Notes under the pieces: generated by a model | The model's input: the letters and a program-made list of their open reading frames with translations, nothing else | Databases searched by the model: none | What the model was told of the DNA's origin: nothing | Translations under genes and position numbers: made by a program | NCBI GenBank assembly: GCA_018221305.1 | Contig: JAAOYK010000062.1 | Location: forward strand, 1 to 59,403 | Length of the DNA stretch: 59,403 bases | Origin: Candidatus Pacearchaeota archaeon | GTDB taxonomy: Archaea; Nanobdellota; Nanobdellia; Pacearchaeales; GW2011-AR1 | Direction: 5' to 3' | Shown here: piece by piece, positions 25,094 to 32,572 of the stretch | How the letters are laid out: every line of letters begins with the position of its first letter | How positions within the stretch are numbered: position 1 is the first letter of the stretch

Positions 25094-26038
25094 ATGGAAA
25101 AAACATCAAAAATATATGTTGCAGGACATAACGGGCTTGCAGGCTATGCTATAGTTAAAGAACTAAAAGCAAACGGGTATCATAACCTGGTTTACAAAAC
25201 AAGAGACGAGTTAAATCTAAAAAATTTAGAAGAAGTAGAGAAGTTTTTTAAAAATCAAAGACCAGAATATGTTTTTATTGCTGCTGCTAAAGTTGGAGGG
25301 ATAAAAGCTAATAAAGAGAAAAAAGCAGAATTTATATATGACAATCTTCAGATTCAAAACAATTTAATACATTTGTCATGGAAATACAATGTCAAAAAGT
25401 TATTATTTCTTGCAAGTAATTGTATGTATCCTAAAGAATCATTACAACCGATCAAAGAAGAATTTTTCCTTACTGGCGCGCCAGAACCTACAAACGATGC
25501 ATTTGCCGTTGCAAAAATTGCAGGAGTAAAAATGTGTCAAGCCTATAATCAGCAATACGGATGCAAATTTATAAGTGTTGTCCCGTCAAGTTTATACGGA
25601 GAAAATGATAATTTTGATTTGAAGTCGTGTCACCTTCTTCCAGCGCTTATTCGACGTTTTCACGAAGCAAAATTAAGAAAAAGCAATATAATCGAGCTTT
25701 GGGGAAGCGGGAGACCAAAAAGAGAATTAATGTATGCAAGAGACCTGGCACGTGCTTTAATCTTTTTAATGAGAAATTATGAAACTACACAACTAATTAA
25801 TATTGGTCCGGGACAAGATAAATCAGTAGAAGAAATTGCAAATATTGTCAAAGAGATTGTTGGATTTGACGGAGAAATTGTTTTTGATAAAACTAAACCT
25901 GACGGGGTGTTTAGGAAATTGCTTGATACTACTAAAATTAAGGATCTTGGATGGACTCCAAAAACAGATTTAAAAACAGGAATCAAAAAAACCTATGATT
26001 GGTTTAAAATTAACTATGCAAGCCTACAAAATCTCTAG
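25094..26038 (+). CDS. GDP-L-fucose synthase-like SDR with Tyr-to-Phe active site
   Basis: 314-residue close relative of GDP-4-keto-6-deoxymannose epimerase-reductase. It has the cofactor motif AGHNGLAG, AAKVGGIKANKEKKAEFIYDN, ASNCMYP, EPTNDAFAVAKIAGVK, LYGENDNFD and HLLPALIRRFHEA. Residues of the epimerase site are kept (Ser108, Cys110, His180, equivalent to E. coli Ser107, Cys109, His179), as is Lys141, but the reductase Tyr is Phe137 (codon TTT). Known family chemistry then predicts weak or lost C4 reduction with epimerisation retained. The substrate may be a GDP-keto-6-deoxy-heptose rather than hexose. Its last 29 bases are antisense to the next gene's end. Confidence 0.85.
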   Translation: MEKTSKIYVAGHNGLAGYAIVKELKANGYHNLVYKTRDELNLKNLEEVEKFFKNQRPEYVFIAAAKVGGIKANKEKKAEFIYDNLQIQNNLIHLSWKYNVKKLLFLASNCMYPKESLQPIKEEFFLTGAPEPTNDAFAVAKIAGVKMCQAYNQQYGCKFISVVPSSLYGENDNFDLKSCHLLPALIRRFHEAKLRKSNIIELWGSGRPKRELMYARDLARALIFLMRNYETTQLINIGPGQDKSVEEIANIVKEIVGFDGEIVFDKTKPDGVFRKLLDTTKIKDLGWTPKTDLKTGIKKTYDWFKINYASLQNL

Positions 26039-27203
26039 TTTTTTCTAAAAAATAATCAAGATGATCATTCTCTAAATCTTGATGCACACCAATATGCAAA
26101 CCTTTTTCGCCAATATATTCTGATTCTGGGAAATCGCCACGAGTATGACCCATGAATTTAAAACTGTCGTACCCTGTAGGTATTGAGTCAAATAATACAC
26201 GAGTTTCAATACCATTTTGTTCTAAGTGTTGAGCATATTGTTCTCGAGTAAAAGGCGCATCTTCGCTTAAAATTATTGGAAATGCATGTGGGCCGATAAC
26301 CTCATAATCTTCTTTTTTAAAAGTTTGAAGGATTGGACCAAATTCTTGAAGATTTTCAATAAGATAATCAAGGTTTCCGATTCTTTTCTCTAAAATATCA
26401 TGATAAATATCCAAAGTTCCAAGCCCTACAGCTGCCTCTAATTCGTTCATTTTTGTAGAGTATCCAATACGCTGAAACGTAAAACGCATATCCTTACCAT
26501 CTTGAAATCTTCTTTGACAGTAATCACCAGTAATGTTCATACGGCACGGGCTGCATGAACACCATCTACCATGAGAACGAAGTGATCTTAATATTTTTGC
26601 ATAATCCTTATTATCTGTTGTAATAATTCCACCTTCGACACTAGAAATAATGTGTGCCAGATATAAACTAAAAGCGCCCATATCACCCATAGTTCCTGCA
26701 TCACGTCCATGATATTTTGTTCCGTGAGCTTCTGCTGCATCTTCAATAACTTTTAAATCATATTGTTTAGCTAATTGTGATATTTTATTCATGTCTGCAG
26801 GCTTACCCATAAGATGTACTGGCATTATAGCAATTGTATCTTCATTAATTTTTTCTTTAATCCTTTCTGGATTAATATTTAAAGTGTCACGCTCTACATC
26901 AACAAAGTTTGGTACAAAGCCAGCATTAATAACAGAATTTGCAGTAGCCACAAAAGTCAGTGAAGGAATAATTACATTATCCCCCCTTTTAGCCCCGTAA
27001 TCGTAAAGTACTGATAAAGCTAAAGTGTCAGCATCAGTACCAGAAGTTACTGCTACTGCCTCTTTGACACCTATTAAATCAGCAAATCTTTCTTCAAATT
27101 CTTTGACATATTTTCCTTGAGAAACTCGTTTAGATTCTAATGCTTTATTTACTAATTCTTTTGCTTTATCTGTGATAGTTATTGTTCCAAATGGATATCT
27201 CAT
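26010..27203 (-). CDS. DegT-fold 3-dehydratase-like enzyme (His replaces PLP lysine; four-Cys cluster)
   Basis: 397-residue member of the DegT/DnrJ/EryC1/StrS fold. DAAEAHG holds the Asp155 that binds the cofactor pyridine nitrogen. In normal aminotransferases a Lys follows FSFYPT; here the segment is FSLYLAHIISSVEGG with His184 (codon CAC). The same substitution marks ColD and the E1/RfbH 3-dehydratases, which remove the C3 hydroxyl of 4-keto-6-deoxy sugars. A Cys cluster follows: RWCSCSPCR and DYCQRRF (Cys215, 217, 220, 229), comparable to but not identical with the E1 iron-sulfur ligands. I chose ATG 27203 (MRYPFGT). The gene is divergent from the E1 alpha/beta pair. Confidence 0.83.
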   Translation of the reverse strand: MRYPFGTITITDKAKELVNKALESKRVSQGKYVKEFEERFADLIGVKEAVAVTSGTDADTLALSVLYDYGAKRGDNVIIPSLTFVATANSVINAGFVPNFVDVERDTLNINPERIKEKINEDTIAIMPVHLMGKPADMNKISQLAKQYDLKVIEDAAEAHGTKYHGRDAGTMGDMGAFSLYLAHIISSVEGGIITTDNKDYAKILRSLRSHGRWCSCSPCRMNITGDYCQRRFQDGKDMRFTFQRIGYSTKMNELEAAVGLGTLDIYHDILEKRIGNLDYLIENLQEFGPILQTFKKEDYEVIGPHAFPIILSEDAPFTREQYAQHLEQNGIETRVLFDSIPTGYDSFKFMGHTRGDFPESEYIGEKGLHIGVHQDLENDHLDYFLEKTRDFVGLHS

Positions 27204-27231
27204 TTTTATAATTACAAAAACCTCCTTTTTA

Positions 27232-27239
27232 CTTATAAA
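27232..27239 (-). promoter_or_regulatory. TATA-like box of the 3-dehydratase-like gene
   Basis: TTTATAAG on the minus strand, centred about 32 bases before ATG 27203, predicting a 5' leader of only a few bases. A GGAGGT at 27220-27225 lies between this box and the predicted transcription start, so it is unlikely to be a ribosome-binding site. Confidence 0.45.
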
Positions 27240-27270
27240 TACGATTGTTATACAACAGAATATACAAATC

Positions 27271-27278
27271 TTTAAAAG
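27271..27278 (+). promoter_or_regulatory. TATA box of the E1 alpha/beta operon
   Basis: TTTAAAAG centred 26-27 bases before ATG 27301, consistent with leaderless transcription of the two-gene unit. It shares a 97-base divergent gap with the 3-dehydratase-like gene, so the two could be co-regulated. Confidence 0.6.
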
Positions 27279-27300
27279 CAAAAATATTTATTGTTAACTT

Positions 27301-28200
27301 ATGATTATTACTCTTAATCCTGAAAAGGACGATATTCCGCAAACAAATTCTATTGATCAAGAACAAGCATTAGAAATATTTGAAAAAATCTGTTATACAA
27401 GAGCTTTTGAAAAACAGGTAAAAAAGTCTTATGATACTCATGATATCAAATGTCCTGTTTATTTATCAGTCGGACAAGAAGCAGCATCTGCCACAATTTC
27501 TACTTTTTTTAAACCAGATTTAATATTTACACAGCATAGAGGACATGCATATTATTTATCTTTTGGAGGAGATAAAGACAAGATTGTTGACGAATTATTA
27601 GGAAGAGATTCTGGATGTAATCGAGGTAGGGGCGGATCTCCAGGCGTACAGGATTTAAATATTGGAATGATTGGTCATCACGGGTTAATCGGAGAAAATG
27701 TACCATTAGCAGTAGGGGCAGCAGTAGGAGACACTACAAAAAAAGTATTGTGTGTTTTTGGTGACGGAGCTGCTGAGGAAGATTATATTTTTACAGCGAT
27801 GGCTTTTGCTCAAACTCATAAACTTCAAGTACTTTTTGTTTGTGAGGACAATGATTTATCAATACTTACAAAAAAGCATGTTAGACGAAACTGGGAGTTA
27901 AGTGATGCTTTAAAGGCCATTGGGATGCCTGCAGTTGATATACCTGATGATCCAGAACTTATTGCAAAATATGTTAACGAGTTTAAGCATAAACTTCCAG
28001 CATTTATTAATTGTAGAACGTGTAGACATTTATGGCATGTAGGAACAGGTCAGGACGGAACACCGCGCATAGATAGATTAAAAGAATACAAACAAAAACT
28101 TATACAAATGGGTTCTAGTTCATACAAATTACAAGAAATTGAAGATCAAAAATTACAGGAGGCAGAAACATTATGGCGCAGACACTTGGAGAGACAATAA
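27301..28200 (+). CDS. Thiamine-diphosphate E1 component, alpha subunit (orphan)
   Basis: 299-residue member of the pyruvate/acetoin dehydrogenase E1-alpha family, not of the split transketolases. It shows ICYTRAFEKQVKKSYD, PVYLSVGQEAASA, FTQHRGHAYYLSFG, GRDSGCNRGRGGSPG, and the ThDP/Mg motif GDGAAEED ... CEDNDLSI (GDG-x(~26)-N). In a dehydrogenase complex this subunit with E1 beta decarboxylates a 2-oxoacid. Here there is no E2 or E3 gene, and the neighbours are sugar enzymes, so the acyl carbanion is more likely transferred to a keto-sugar. It overlaps the beta gene by 28 bases. Confidence 0.88.
   Translation: MIITLNPEKDDIPQTNSIDQEQALEIFEKICYTRAFEKQVKKSYDTHDIKCPVYLSVGQEAASATISTFFKPDLIFTQHRGHAYYLSFGGDKDKIVDELLGRDSGCNRGRGGSPGVQDLNIGMIGHHGLIGENVPLAVGAAVGDTTKKVLCVFGDGAAEEDYIFTAMAFAQTHKLQVLFVCEDNDLSILTKKHVRRNWELSDALKAIGMPAVDIPDDPELIAKYVNEFKHKLPAFINCRTCRHLWHVGTGQDGTPRIDRLKEYKQKLIQMGSSSYKLQEIEDQKLQEAETLWRRHLERQ
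28158..28162 (+). promoter_or_regulatory. Shine-Dalgarno of the E1 beta gene
   Basis: GGAGG inside the alpha-subunit coding sequence, 10 bases before ATG 28173. It fixes the beta start within the alpha gene and illustrates that internal operon genes here may use Shine-Dalgarno sites while first genes are leaderless. Confidence 0.65.
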
Positions 28201-29096
28201 AAGAAATCACGCGTAAGCATTTAGAAGAAAATAATGGCATTATCCTTGGCCAATGCCTTAGTGCTGTTGGGTGGGTCAATAATACAGTTCCAGATACAAA
28301 AAATATTATTGAGCTTCCTATGACTGATGTTGCTGGAGCAGGGATTGCGGCAGGAGCTGCTATAACCGGAAGAAGACCAATTTTTGTTATAAGATTTCAG
28401 GATTTTATGTTTCTAAACTCTAGCACATTAGTTAACTATGCAGCTAAAGCAAAACAGATCTTTAATGTGAATGTTCCAGTATTTATTAGAGCCTTAGCAA
28501 CCGAAGGAAATGGAACTGGTCCTGTACACTCTGGGGTCTTGCATGGAATTTTTATGCATATGCCTGGATTTAAGGTCTGTTCACCAATGACTCCTGGAGA
28601 ATATAAAGAAGTTTGGAGCGAGTTCATGAAAAGTGATGGGCCAATGTATGTTAGTGAACATAGGAAGAGCTTTAATCAAATTGAAGAAATACCAGACATC
28701 ACTACAACAGACGCAGAAATTACTATTTATGGCATTTCAACATCACGTTTCAGTATAGTACAAGCTATTGAGATGCTAAAAAATGAAGGAATAAAATGTA
28801 ACTTTGTAAACATTTTATGGCTTAAGCCTTTAAAACTTACAGAAAGAATGACAGAACCTTTACTTAAAACAGGTATGGGATTAATTGTTGATACTGATTT
28901 TGAAATTGCAGGAGCATCACAGTCTATTGCTTATGAATTAATGAAAAAAACAAAAAAGTATGTAGAAGCATTAGGTGCTATGGACAAAAGCGTTGGTACA
29001 GCAAAAAGATATGAAAACGGAACACCTAGTCCTGAAAAAATAGTTGCAAAAGTTAAAGAATTAATTGAAATTAGAAAACAATCAAATACGCAATAA
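28173..29096 (+). CDS. Thiamine-diphosphate E1 component, beta subunit (orphan)
   Basis: 307-residue E1-beta/transketolase C-terminal-half family protein. Marks are ELPMTDVAGAGIAAGAAITGRRPIFVIRFQDFMF, IRALATEGNGTGPVHSG, GFKVCSPMTPGEYKEVW and YVSEHRKSFN, then the C-terminal domain with ITIYGISTSRFSIVQAIEML and GLIVDTDFEIAGASQSIAYELM. ATG 28173 lies inside the alpha gene and is preceded by GGAGG (28158-28162, 10-base spacer), so translation is coupled and the subunits are made together. No lipoyl partner is present. Its end overlaps the convergent Nudix gene by 15 bases. Confidence 0.88.
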   Translation: MAQTLGETIKEITRKHLEENNGIILGQCLSAVGWVNNTVPDTKNIIELPMTDVAGAGIAAGAAITGRRPIFVIRFQDFMFLNSSTLVNYAAKAKQIFNVNVPVFIRALATEGNGTGPVHSGVLHGIFMHMPGFKVCSPMTPGEYKEVWSEFMKSDGPMYVSEHRKSFNQIEEIPDITTTDAEITIYGISTSRFSIVQAIEMLKNEGIKCNFVNILWLKPLKLTERMTEPLLKTGMGLIVDTDFEIAGASQSIAYELMKKTKKYVEALGAMDKSVGTAKRYENGTPSPEKIVAKVKELIEIRKQSNTQ

Positions 29097-29528
29097 ATAT
29101 TTTTGTAAAAGAGGCTTTAAAGTCCTAAATAAAGGAATTATTTCAATTTTATCTCGCGGGATTAAAAATCCACCTTTTCCTTCCATAACTTTTACATTTG
29201 ACAAGGATTTTAGATCATTATCCGGAATCACAGATTCATATAAAGTATAATTAAACTTTTTATTTAACACATTGATAAATGTAAGATCAGCAATACGTTT
29301 TGAGCCCTCATAAATCATGTCAGTAACTTTTGGTCCTAATTCTTCAAGAAGTTCTCTTTTTAATGCCTGAGTTTCAGTTTCATCATCTTCTATTGCTCCA
29401 CCAAAAAAAGTGTAATGTAGTCTATATTCTTCTATCCAATAAGTATCATCTTTTTGTTGAAGATAAAAATCTGTATGACCGGGATTTGTAATAACAAGGC
29501 CTACACCGTAATATGTTTTATCATCCAT
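29082..29528 (-). CDS. Nudix hydrolase
   Basis: 148-residue Nudix protein, hydrolysing a nucleoside diphosphate linked to another moiety. The full Nudix box is present: GAIEDDETETQALKRELLEELG (G-x5-E-x7-R-E-L-x-E-E-x-G) at about residues 42-63. I chose ATG 29528 (MDDKTYYGVGLV), since the longer frame adds hydrophobic residues not found in the family and a TATATT-type box lies about 28 bases upstream of 29528. In this setting it may clean up nucleotide sugars or be a general housekeeping enzyme. It is convergent with E1 beta. Confidence 0.87.
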   Translation of the reverse strand: MDDKTYYGVGLVITNPGHTDFYLQQKDDTYWIEEYRLHYTFFGGAIEDDETETQALKRELLEELGPKVTDMIYEGSKRIADLTFINVLNKKFNYTLYESVIPDNDLKSLSNVKVMEGKGGFLIPRDKIEIIPLFRTLKPLLQKYLLRI

Positions 29529-29576
29529 AGATATTTCAACTATATAGCAGCTTATTAATATTTGTATAATCATAAA

Positions 29577-29584
29577 CTTTAAAA
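29577..29584 (+). promoter_or_regulatory. TATA box of the PfpI-cupin-HAD operon
   Basis: CTTTAAAA centred 27 bases before ATG 29608, consistent with a leaderless first gene of the plus-strand operon that runs through the cupin and HAD genes. Confidence 0.6.
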
Positions 29585-29607
29585 GTAAGACATTTCTTAA
29601 TTGAATT

Positions 29608-30159
29608 ATGAAAAGAGCATTGGTTTTAACAGGAAATCTAGTACAAGATCATGAATATATTTATCCTTATTACCGTCTAAAAGAAGAAGGATTTGAGGTG
29701 ACTACAGCACTTAAAGATGCAAAAGCATGCCTAGGAATTTTAGGTACAAACATACCTTCAGATAGAGATGCTAAAATTATAAGTTATGAAGAAATGAGGA
29801 TTGAAGATTTTGACATATTAGTAATTCCTGGTGGTGCAAAATGTATGGAAAAACTGCGTCAAGAAAAAGGTGTACTTAATTTTATCAAAGAGTTTAATGA
29901 CGCAGGCAAAGTTATATCAAGTATTTGCCATGGAGCTCAATTACTTATCTCTGCAAAAATTGTTAATGGTAGGCGGATTTCTGGATATTATAGCATAATG
30001 GATGATATAAGCAATTCTGGGGCAGAATATGTTGACGCACCATATGTTACAGATAATAATATTATTAGTTGTCCACATTACAAATATTTAGGAGACTGGA
30101 TGAAAGAAACATTTAATGTCTTTAATAAAAAAAATGATCCGGAAAGTTCAAAATTCTGA
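29608..30159 (+). CDS. DJ-1/PfpI-family protein
   Basis: 183-residue class I glutamine-amidotransferase-like fold protein. It has the N-terminal RALVLTGNLVQDHEYIYPYYRLKEEGFEV, the FDILVIPGGAKCMEKL strand-turn, and the nucleophile elbow ISSICHGAQLLISAKIVNGRR with Cys near residue 112 and the following His, as in PfpI. Such proteins act as proteases, deglycases or glyoxalases and are not normally part of sugar clusters. Here it is the first gene of an apparent operon with a cupin and a HAD phosphatase, so a role on a reactive keto or aldehyde sugar intermediate is possible but unproven. Confidence 0.85.
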   Translation: MKRALVLTGNLVQDHEYIYPYYRLKEEGFEVTTALKDAKACLGILGTNIPSDRDAKIISYEEMRIEDFDILVIPGGAKCMEKLRQEKGVLNFIKEFNDAGKVISSICHGAQLLISAKIVNGRRISGYYSIMDDISNSGAEYVDAPYVTDNNIISCPHYKYLGDWMKETFNVFNKKNDPESSKF

Positions 30160-30892
30160 TTTAGACTCAAGGCGTCTTTCTGAAATTAACATCAAAATTG
30201 AGAATGAATTAGATGAATTTGATTTCTCAAAAGTTGTTGTTAGAAAGCCTTGGGGGCACGAATATTTAGCATATAGAGAAGAAGGTGTATCAATATGGAT
30301 ATTGCATATAAAAAAAGATGCAGCAACATCTACACATTGTCATTTAGATAAACGTACAGACTTATTGGTCTTATCTGGACACGTGGTATGCACTACATTA
30401 GAGAAAAAAATAGATTTAGTAGAAGGAGACCTCTTAATACTAAACAAAAAAGTTTTTCATTCAACAAAAGCAGCATCTGAAAGCGTATTAGTAATGGAAA
30501 TAGAATTTCCATCAAAAAAAACAGATCTTGTACGTTTGAATGATTCTTATGGAAGAGAGAAAAAAGGTTATGAAAAACAAAAAGATATGTGTTTTGATTT
30601 ATCTGAATATCAGCGAGTTTTTTTAAATGGTACTGACCTAAATCGTATGATTGGAAATATGAACCTAAGCATTGAAGAATTTGACGACATCAAAGGGTTA
30701 AAAGATTATTTGAAAAGAAATGATAGTCTTTTAGATGTTTTTATTACAGGCGAAATCAGAATAAATAATGACGAATCAATAATCAGTGTAGGAGATGCGC
30801 TGAAATTAGAGGATTTAAAACAAGAAAATATTGAAATAACAAAACCAATAAAAGTGCTTAATATTAAAAAAAATATATTAGACTTTGACTAA
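30134..30892 (+). CDS. Cupin-domain protein, mannose-6-phosphate isomerase type II-like
   Basis: 252-residue protein. The recognisable part is one cupin: VRKPWGHEYLAYREEGVSIWILHIKK, STHCHLDKRTDLLVLSGHV (metal ligands His-x-His and a later acidic/His position), and LVEGDLLILNKKVFHSTKA. The motif KPWGHE is typical of mannose-6-phosphate isomerase/GDP-mannose pyrophosphorylase C-terminal cupins and of sugar epimerases. A C-terminal 90 residues (SEYQRVFLNGTDLNRMIGNMN ... VGDALKLEDL) I do not recognise. The start is uncertain: ATG 30116 would add six residues. Either overlaps the PfpI gene, which suggests cotranslation. Confidence 0.7.
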   Translation: MIRKVQNSDLDSRRLSEINIKIENELDEFDFSKVVVRKPWGHEYLAYREEGVSIWILHIKKDAATSTHCHLDKRTDLLVLSGHVVCTTLEKKIDLVEGDLLILNKKVFHSTKAASESVLVMEIEFPSKKTDLVRLNDSYGREKKGYEKQKDMCFDLSEYQRVFLNGTDLNRMIGNMNLSIEEFDDIKGLKDYLKRNDSLLDVFITGEIRINNDESIISVGDALKLEDLKQENIEITKPIKVLNIKKNILDFD

Positions 30893-30895
30893 GAA

Positions 30896-31546
30896 ATGGT
30901 GATAAAAGGAATATTGTTTGATCTTGATGGAGTAATTGTTGATACTATGCATGACCATTTTGTTGCATGGAAAGCTGCGTTTAAAGATTATGGAGCAGAT
31001 ATTGATAAAACAGAGTATTACAAGTTAGAAGGACGACGCATAATACAAATAGCAGAGATATTAGCAGAAAAGTACGGTATACCTAAAACAGAGGCTGAGA
31101 AGATTCATGATTTAAAATTAAAGTATGCTGCTACTGGAAAAAGGGCTAAGTTTTATGAAGGAGTTAAAGAGTTAGTCAGTAACTTAAAAACAAAAGGCAT
31201 AAAAATTGGAATTGTAACAGCTAGTGTTAAAGGATTTTTAGAAGAAAAAGTTGATAAAGAATTTTTAGACAAATTTGATGTTATTCTTACAGGAGACATG
31301 TATGAAAAAGGAAAACCAGATCCTGACCCATATATCCAGGGAAGACTTGCATTAGGCCTTGAGGAAGAGGAATGTATTGTTATAGAAAATGCACCATTGG
31401 GTGTTAAAGCAGCAAAAGCTGCAAACATGTATTGTATTGCTATAGAATCTACGCTTGATAAATCCTATTTAGGTGAAGCAGACGTAATTCTTGAAAAATT
31501 TGGTGATTTAAAAACTACTGATAAAATTAAAAAAGTTCTTGAATAG
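30896..31546 (+). CDS. HAD-superfamily phosphatase / phosphoglucomutase-like
   Basis: 216-residue HAD subfamily IA protein. Motif I is GILFDLDGVIVDT (nucleophile Asp and Asp+2), motif II IVTASVKGFLEE, motif III around KGKPDPDPY, and motif IV IENAPLGVKAAKAANM. A C1 cap lies between motifs I and II, as in beta-phosphoglucomutase and sugar-phosphate phosphatases. In this cluster it could remove the C7 phosphate of heptose 1,7-bisphosphate, a step for which no classical GmhB is visible, but it belongs to a different HAD subfamily. It starts three bases after the cupin stop. Confidence 0.85.
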   Translation: MVIKGILFDLDGVIVDTMHDHFVAWKAAFKDYGADIDKTEYYKLEGRRIIQIAEILAEKYGIPKTEAEKIHDLKLKYAATGKRAKFYEGVKELVSNLKTKGIKIGIVTASVKGFLEEKVDKEFLDKFDVILTGDMYEKGKPDPDPYIQGRLALGLEEEECIVIENAPLGVKAAKAANMYCIAIESTLDKSYLGEADVILEKFGDLKTTDKIKKVLE

Positions 31547-31592
31547 TTGTAAAATGTAGATTTTAAAAAACATATAAATCCATATATATAAA

Positions 31593-31600
31593 CTTATAAA
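31593..31600 (+). promoter_or_regulatory. TATA box of the SDR-radical SAM operon
   Basis: CTTATAAA centred about 26 bases before ATG 31622, preceded by CATATATATAAA. The geometry selects ATG 31622 over the upstream TTG 31607 and marks a new leaderless transcript covering the SDR and radical SAM genes to 37606. Confidence 0.6.
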
Positions 31601-31621
31601 CAAAAATTGAGTCCTAAAAAA

Positions 31622-32572
31622 ATGAAGTTTTATGAAGATAAAAAGGTGTTAGTTGCCGGAGGTACGGGCCTTATTGGTAAAACCCTTGTAAACAAATTAA
31701 TAGATCATGGCGCACAAGTAAGAATTGCATCTATTGATGATCCTTCTCGGGCTCATGAAGATGCAGAATTTTGTAGGTTTGATTTAACAAAATATGATAA
31801 CTGTATGGAAGCGTGTGAGGACATGGATTATGTCTTTAACCTACTCTGCATAAAAGGGTCACCAAAAGTAATGAAAGAAAGATCAGCATCAATATTTACA
31901 CCAATGATTCTTTTTAATACAAATTTATTAGAAGCTGCTAGAAAAAGTGATATTAAAAGATATCTTTATACCAGTACGTCAGGAGTTTATACACCAACAG
32001 ACATTGCTAAAGAAGATGACATGTGGAATGGATTTCCTTCAAAAAAAGACTGGTATGCAGGATGGGCTAAAAGAATGGGAGAACTGCAAGTTGAAGGTTA
32101 TAAAAAAGAATATGGATGGGACCACATTTCAATTGTCAGACCAGCTAATATTTATGGGCCTCATGATGATTTTCATTCTGATGGTGCAATGGTTGTACCT
32201 TCACTTATCAGAAAAGCGTGTGCAAGTGATGGAGAATTAGAAGTGTGGGGAGATGGTAGCGAGATTAGAGATTTTGTTTATGTTGAAGATATTGCCAGAG
32301 GTATGATGATGACATTAGAACAATCCCCAAATGTTCCAATAAATCTTGGAAGCGGAAAACGTTATTCAATAAAAGATTTAGCAGAAACTGTCGCATCAAA
32401 TTTTGATCCAGCACTTAAACTTAAATGGAAACCAACAGAATTTGGTGGAGATAAAATAAGAGTTTTGGATGCTAGCCGTGCAAAAGATCTTATTGGGTGG
32501 GAATCAAAAATAACATTGCAAGAGGGTATTAAAAAAACAATGGATTGGTATAAATCAACCTATGGCAAATAA
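31622..32572 (+). CDS. NAD-dependent epimerase/dehydratase-like SDR with shifted catalytic Tyr
   Basis: 316-residue extended SDR. The cofactor motif VLVAGGTGLIGKTLV is intact, and TSTSGVY, RPANIYGPHDDF and EVWGDGSEIRDFVYVEDIARGM mark the nucleotide-sugar epimerase family (GDP-fucose synthase side). At the active site the sequence is DWYAGWAKRMGELQ: Tyr145 is five residues before Lys150 instead of four, so a normal YxxxK is not formed (Ala146 is at the expected place). This may be a subfamily with different geometry or chemistry. Its end overlaps the next gene by 11 bases, so it is coupled to the radical SAM enzyme. Confidence 0.82.
   Translation: MKFYEDKKVLVAGGTGLIGKTLVNKLIDHGAQVRIASIDDPSRAHEDAEFCRFDLTKYDNCMEACEDMDYVFNLLCIKGSPKVMKERSASIFTPMILFNTNLLEAARKSDIKRYLYTSTSGVYTPTDIAKEDDMWNGFPSKKDWYAGWAKRMGELQVEGYKKEYGWDHISIVRPANIYGPHDDFHSDGAMVVPSLIRKACASDGELEVWGDGSEIRDFVYVEDIARGMMMTLEQSPNVPINLGSGKRYSIKDLAETVASNFDPALKLKWKPTEFGGDKIRVLDASRAKDLIGWESKITLQEGIKKTMDWYKSTYGK

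Noticed and set aside
25094-26038. Plain annotation as GDP-L-fucose synthase
   Set aside because: The catalytic Tyr is Phe and no GDP-mannose 4,6-dehydratase of the GMD type was found in the window, so the name would overstate what is known.
27220-27225. GGAGGT as Shine-Dalgarno of the 3-dehydratase-like gene
   Set aside because: The spacer to ATG 27203 is 16 bases and the site lies upstream of the transcription start predicted from the TATA box.
27301-29096. Pyruvate dehydrogenase or acetoin dehydrogenase complex, or split transketolase
   Set aside because: No lipoyl E2 or E3 gene is present, and the alpha protein has E1-alpha, not transketolase, motifs.
30896-31546. Firm assignment of the HAD protein as GmhB
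   Set aside because: Motifs place it in HAD subfamily IA with a C1 cap, whereas GmhB belongs to the IIIA group; it stays only a candidate for that step.
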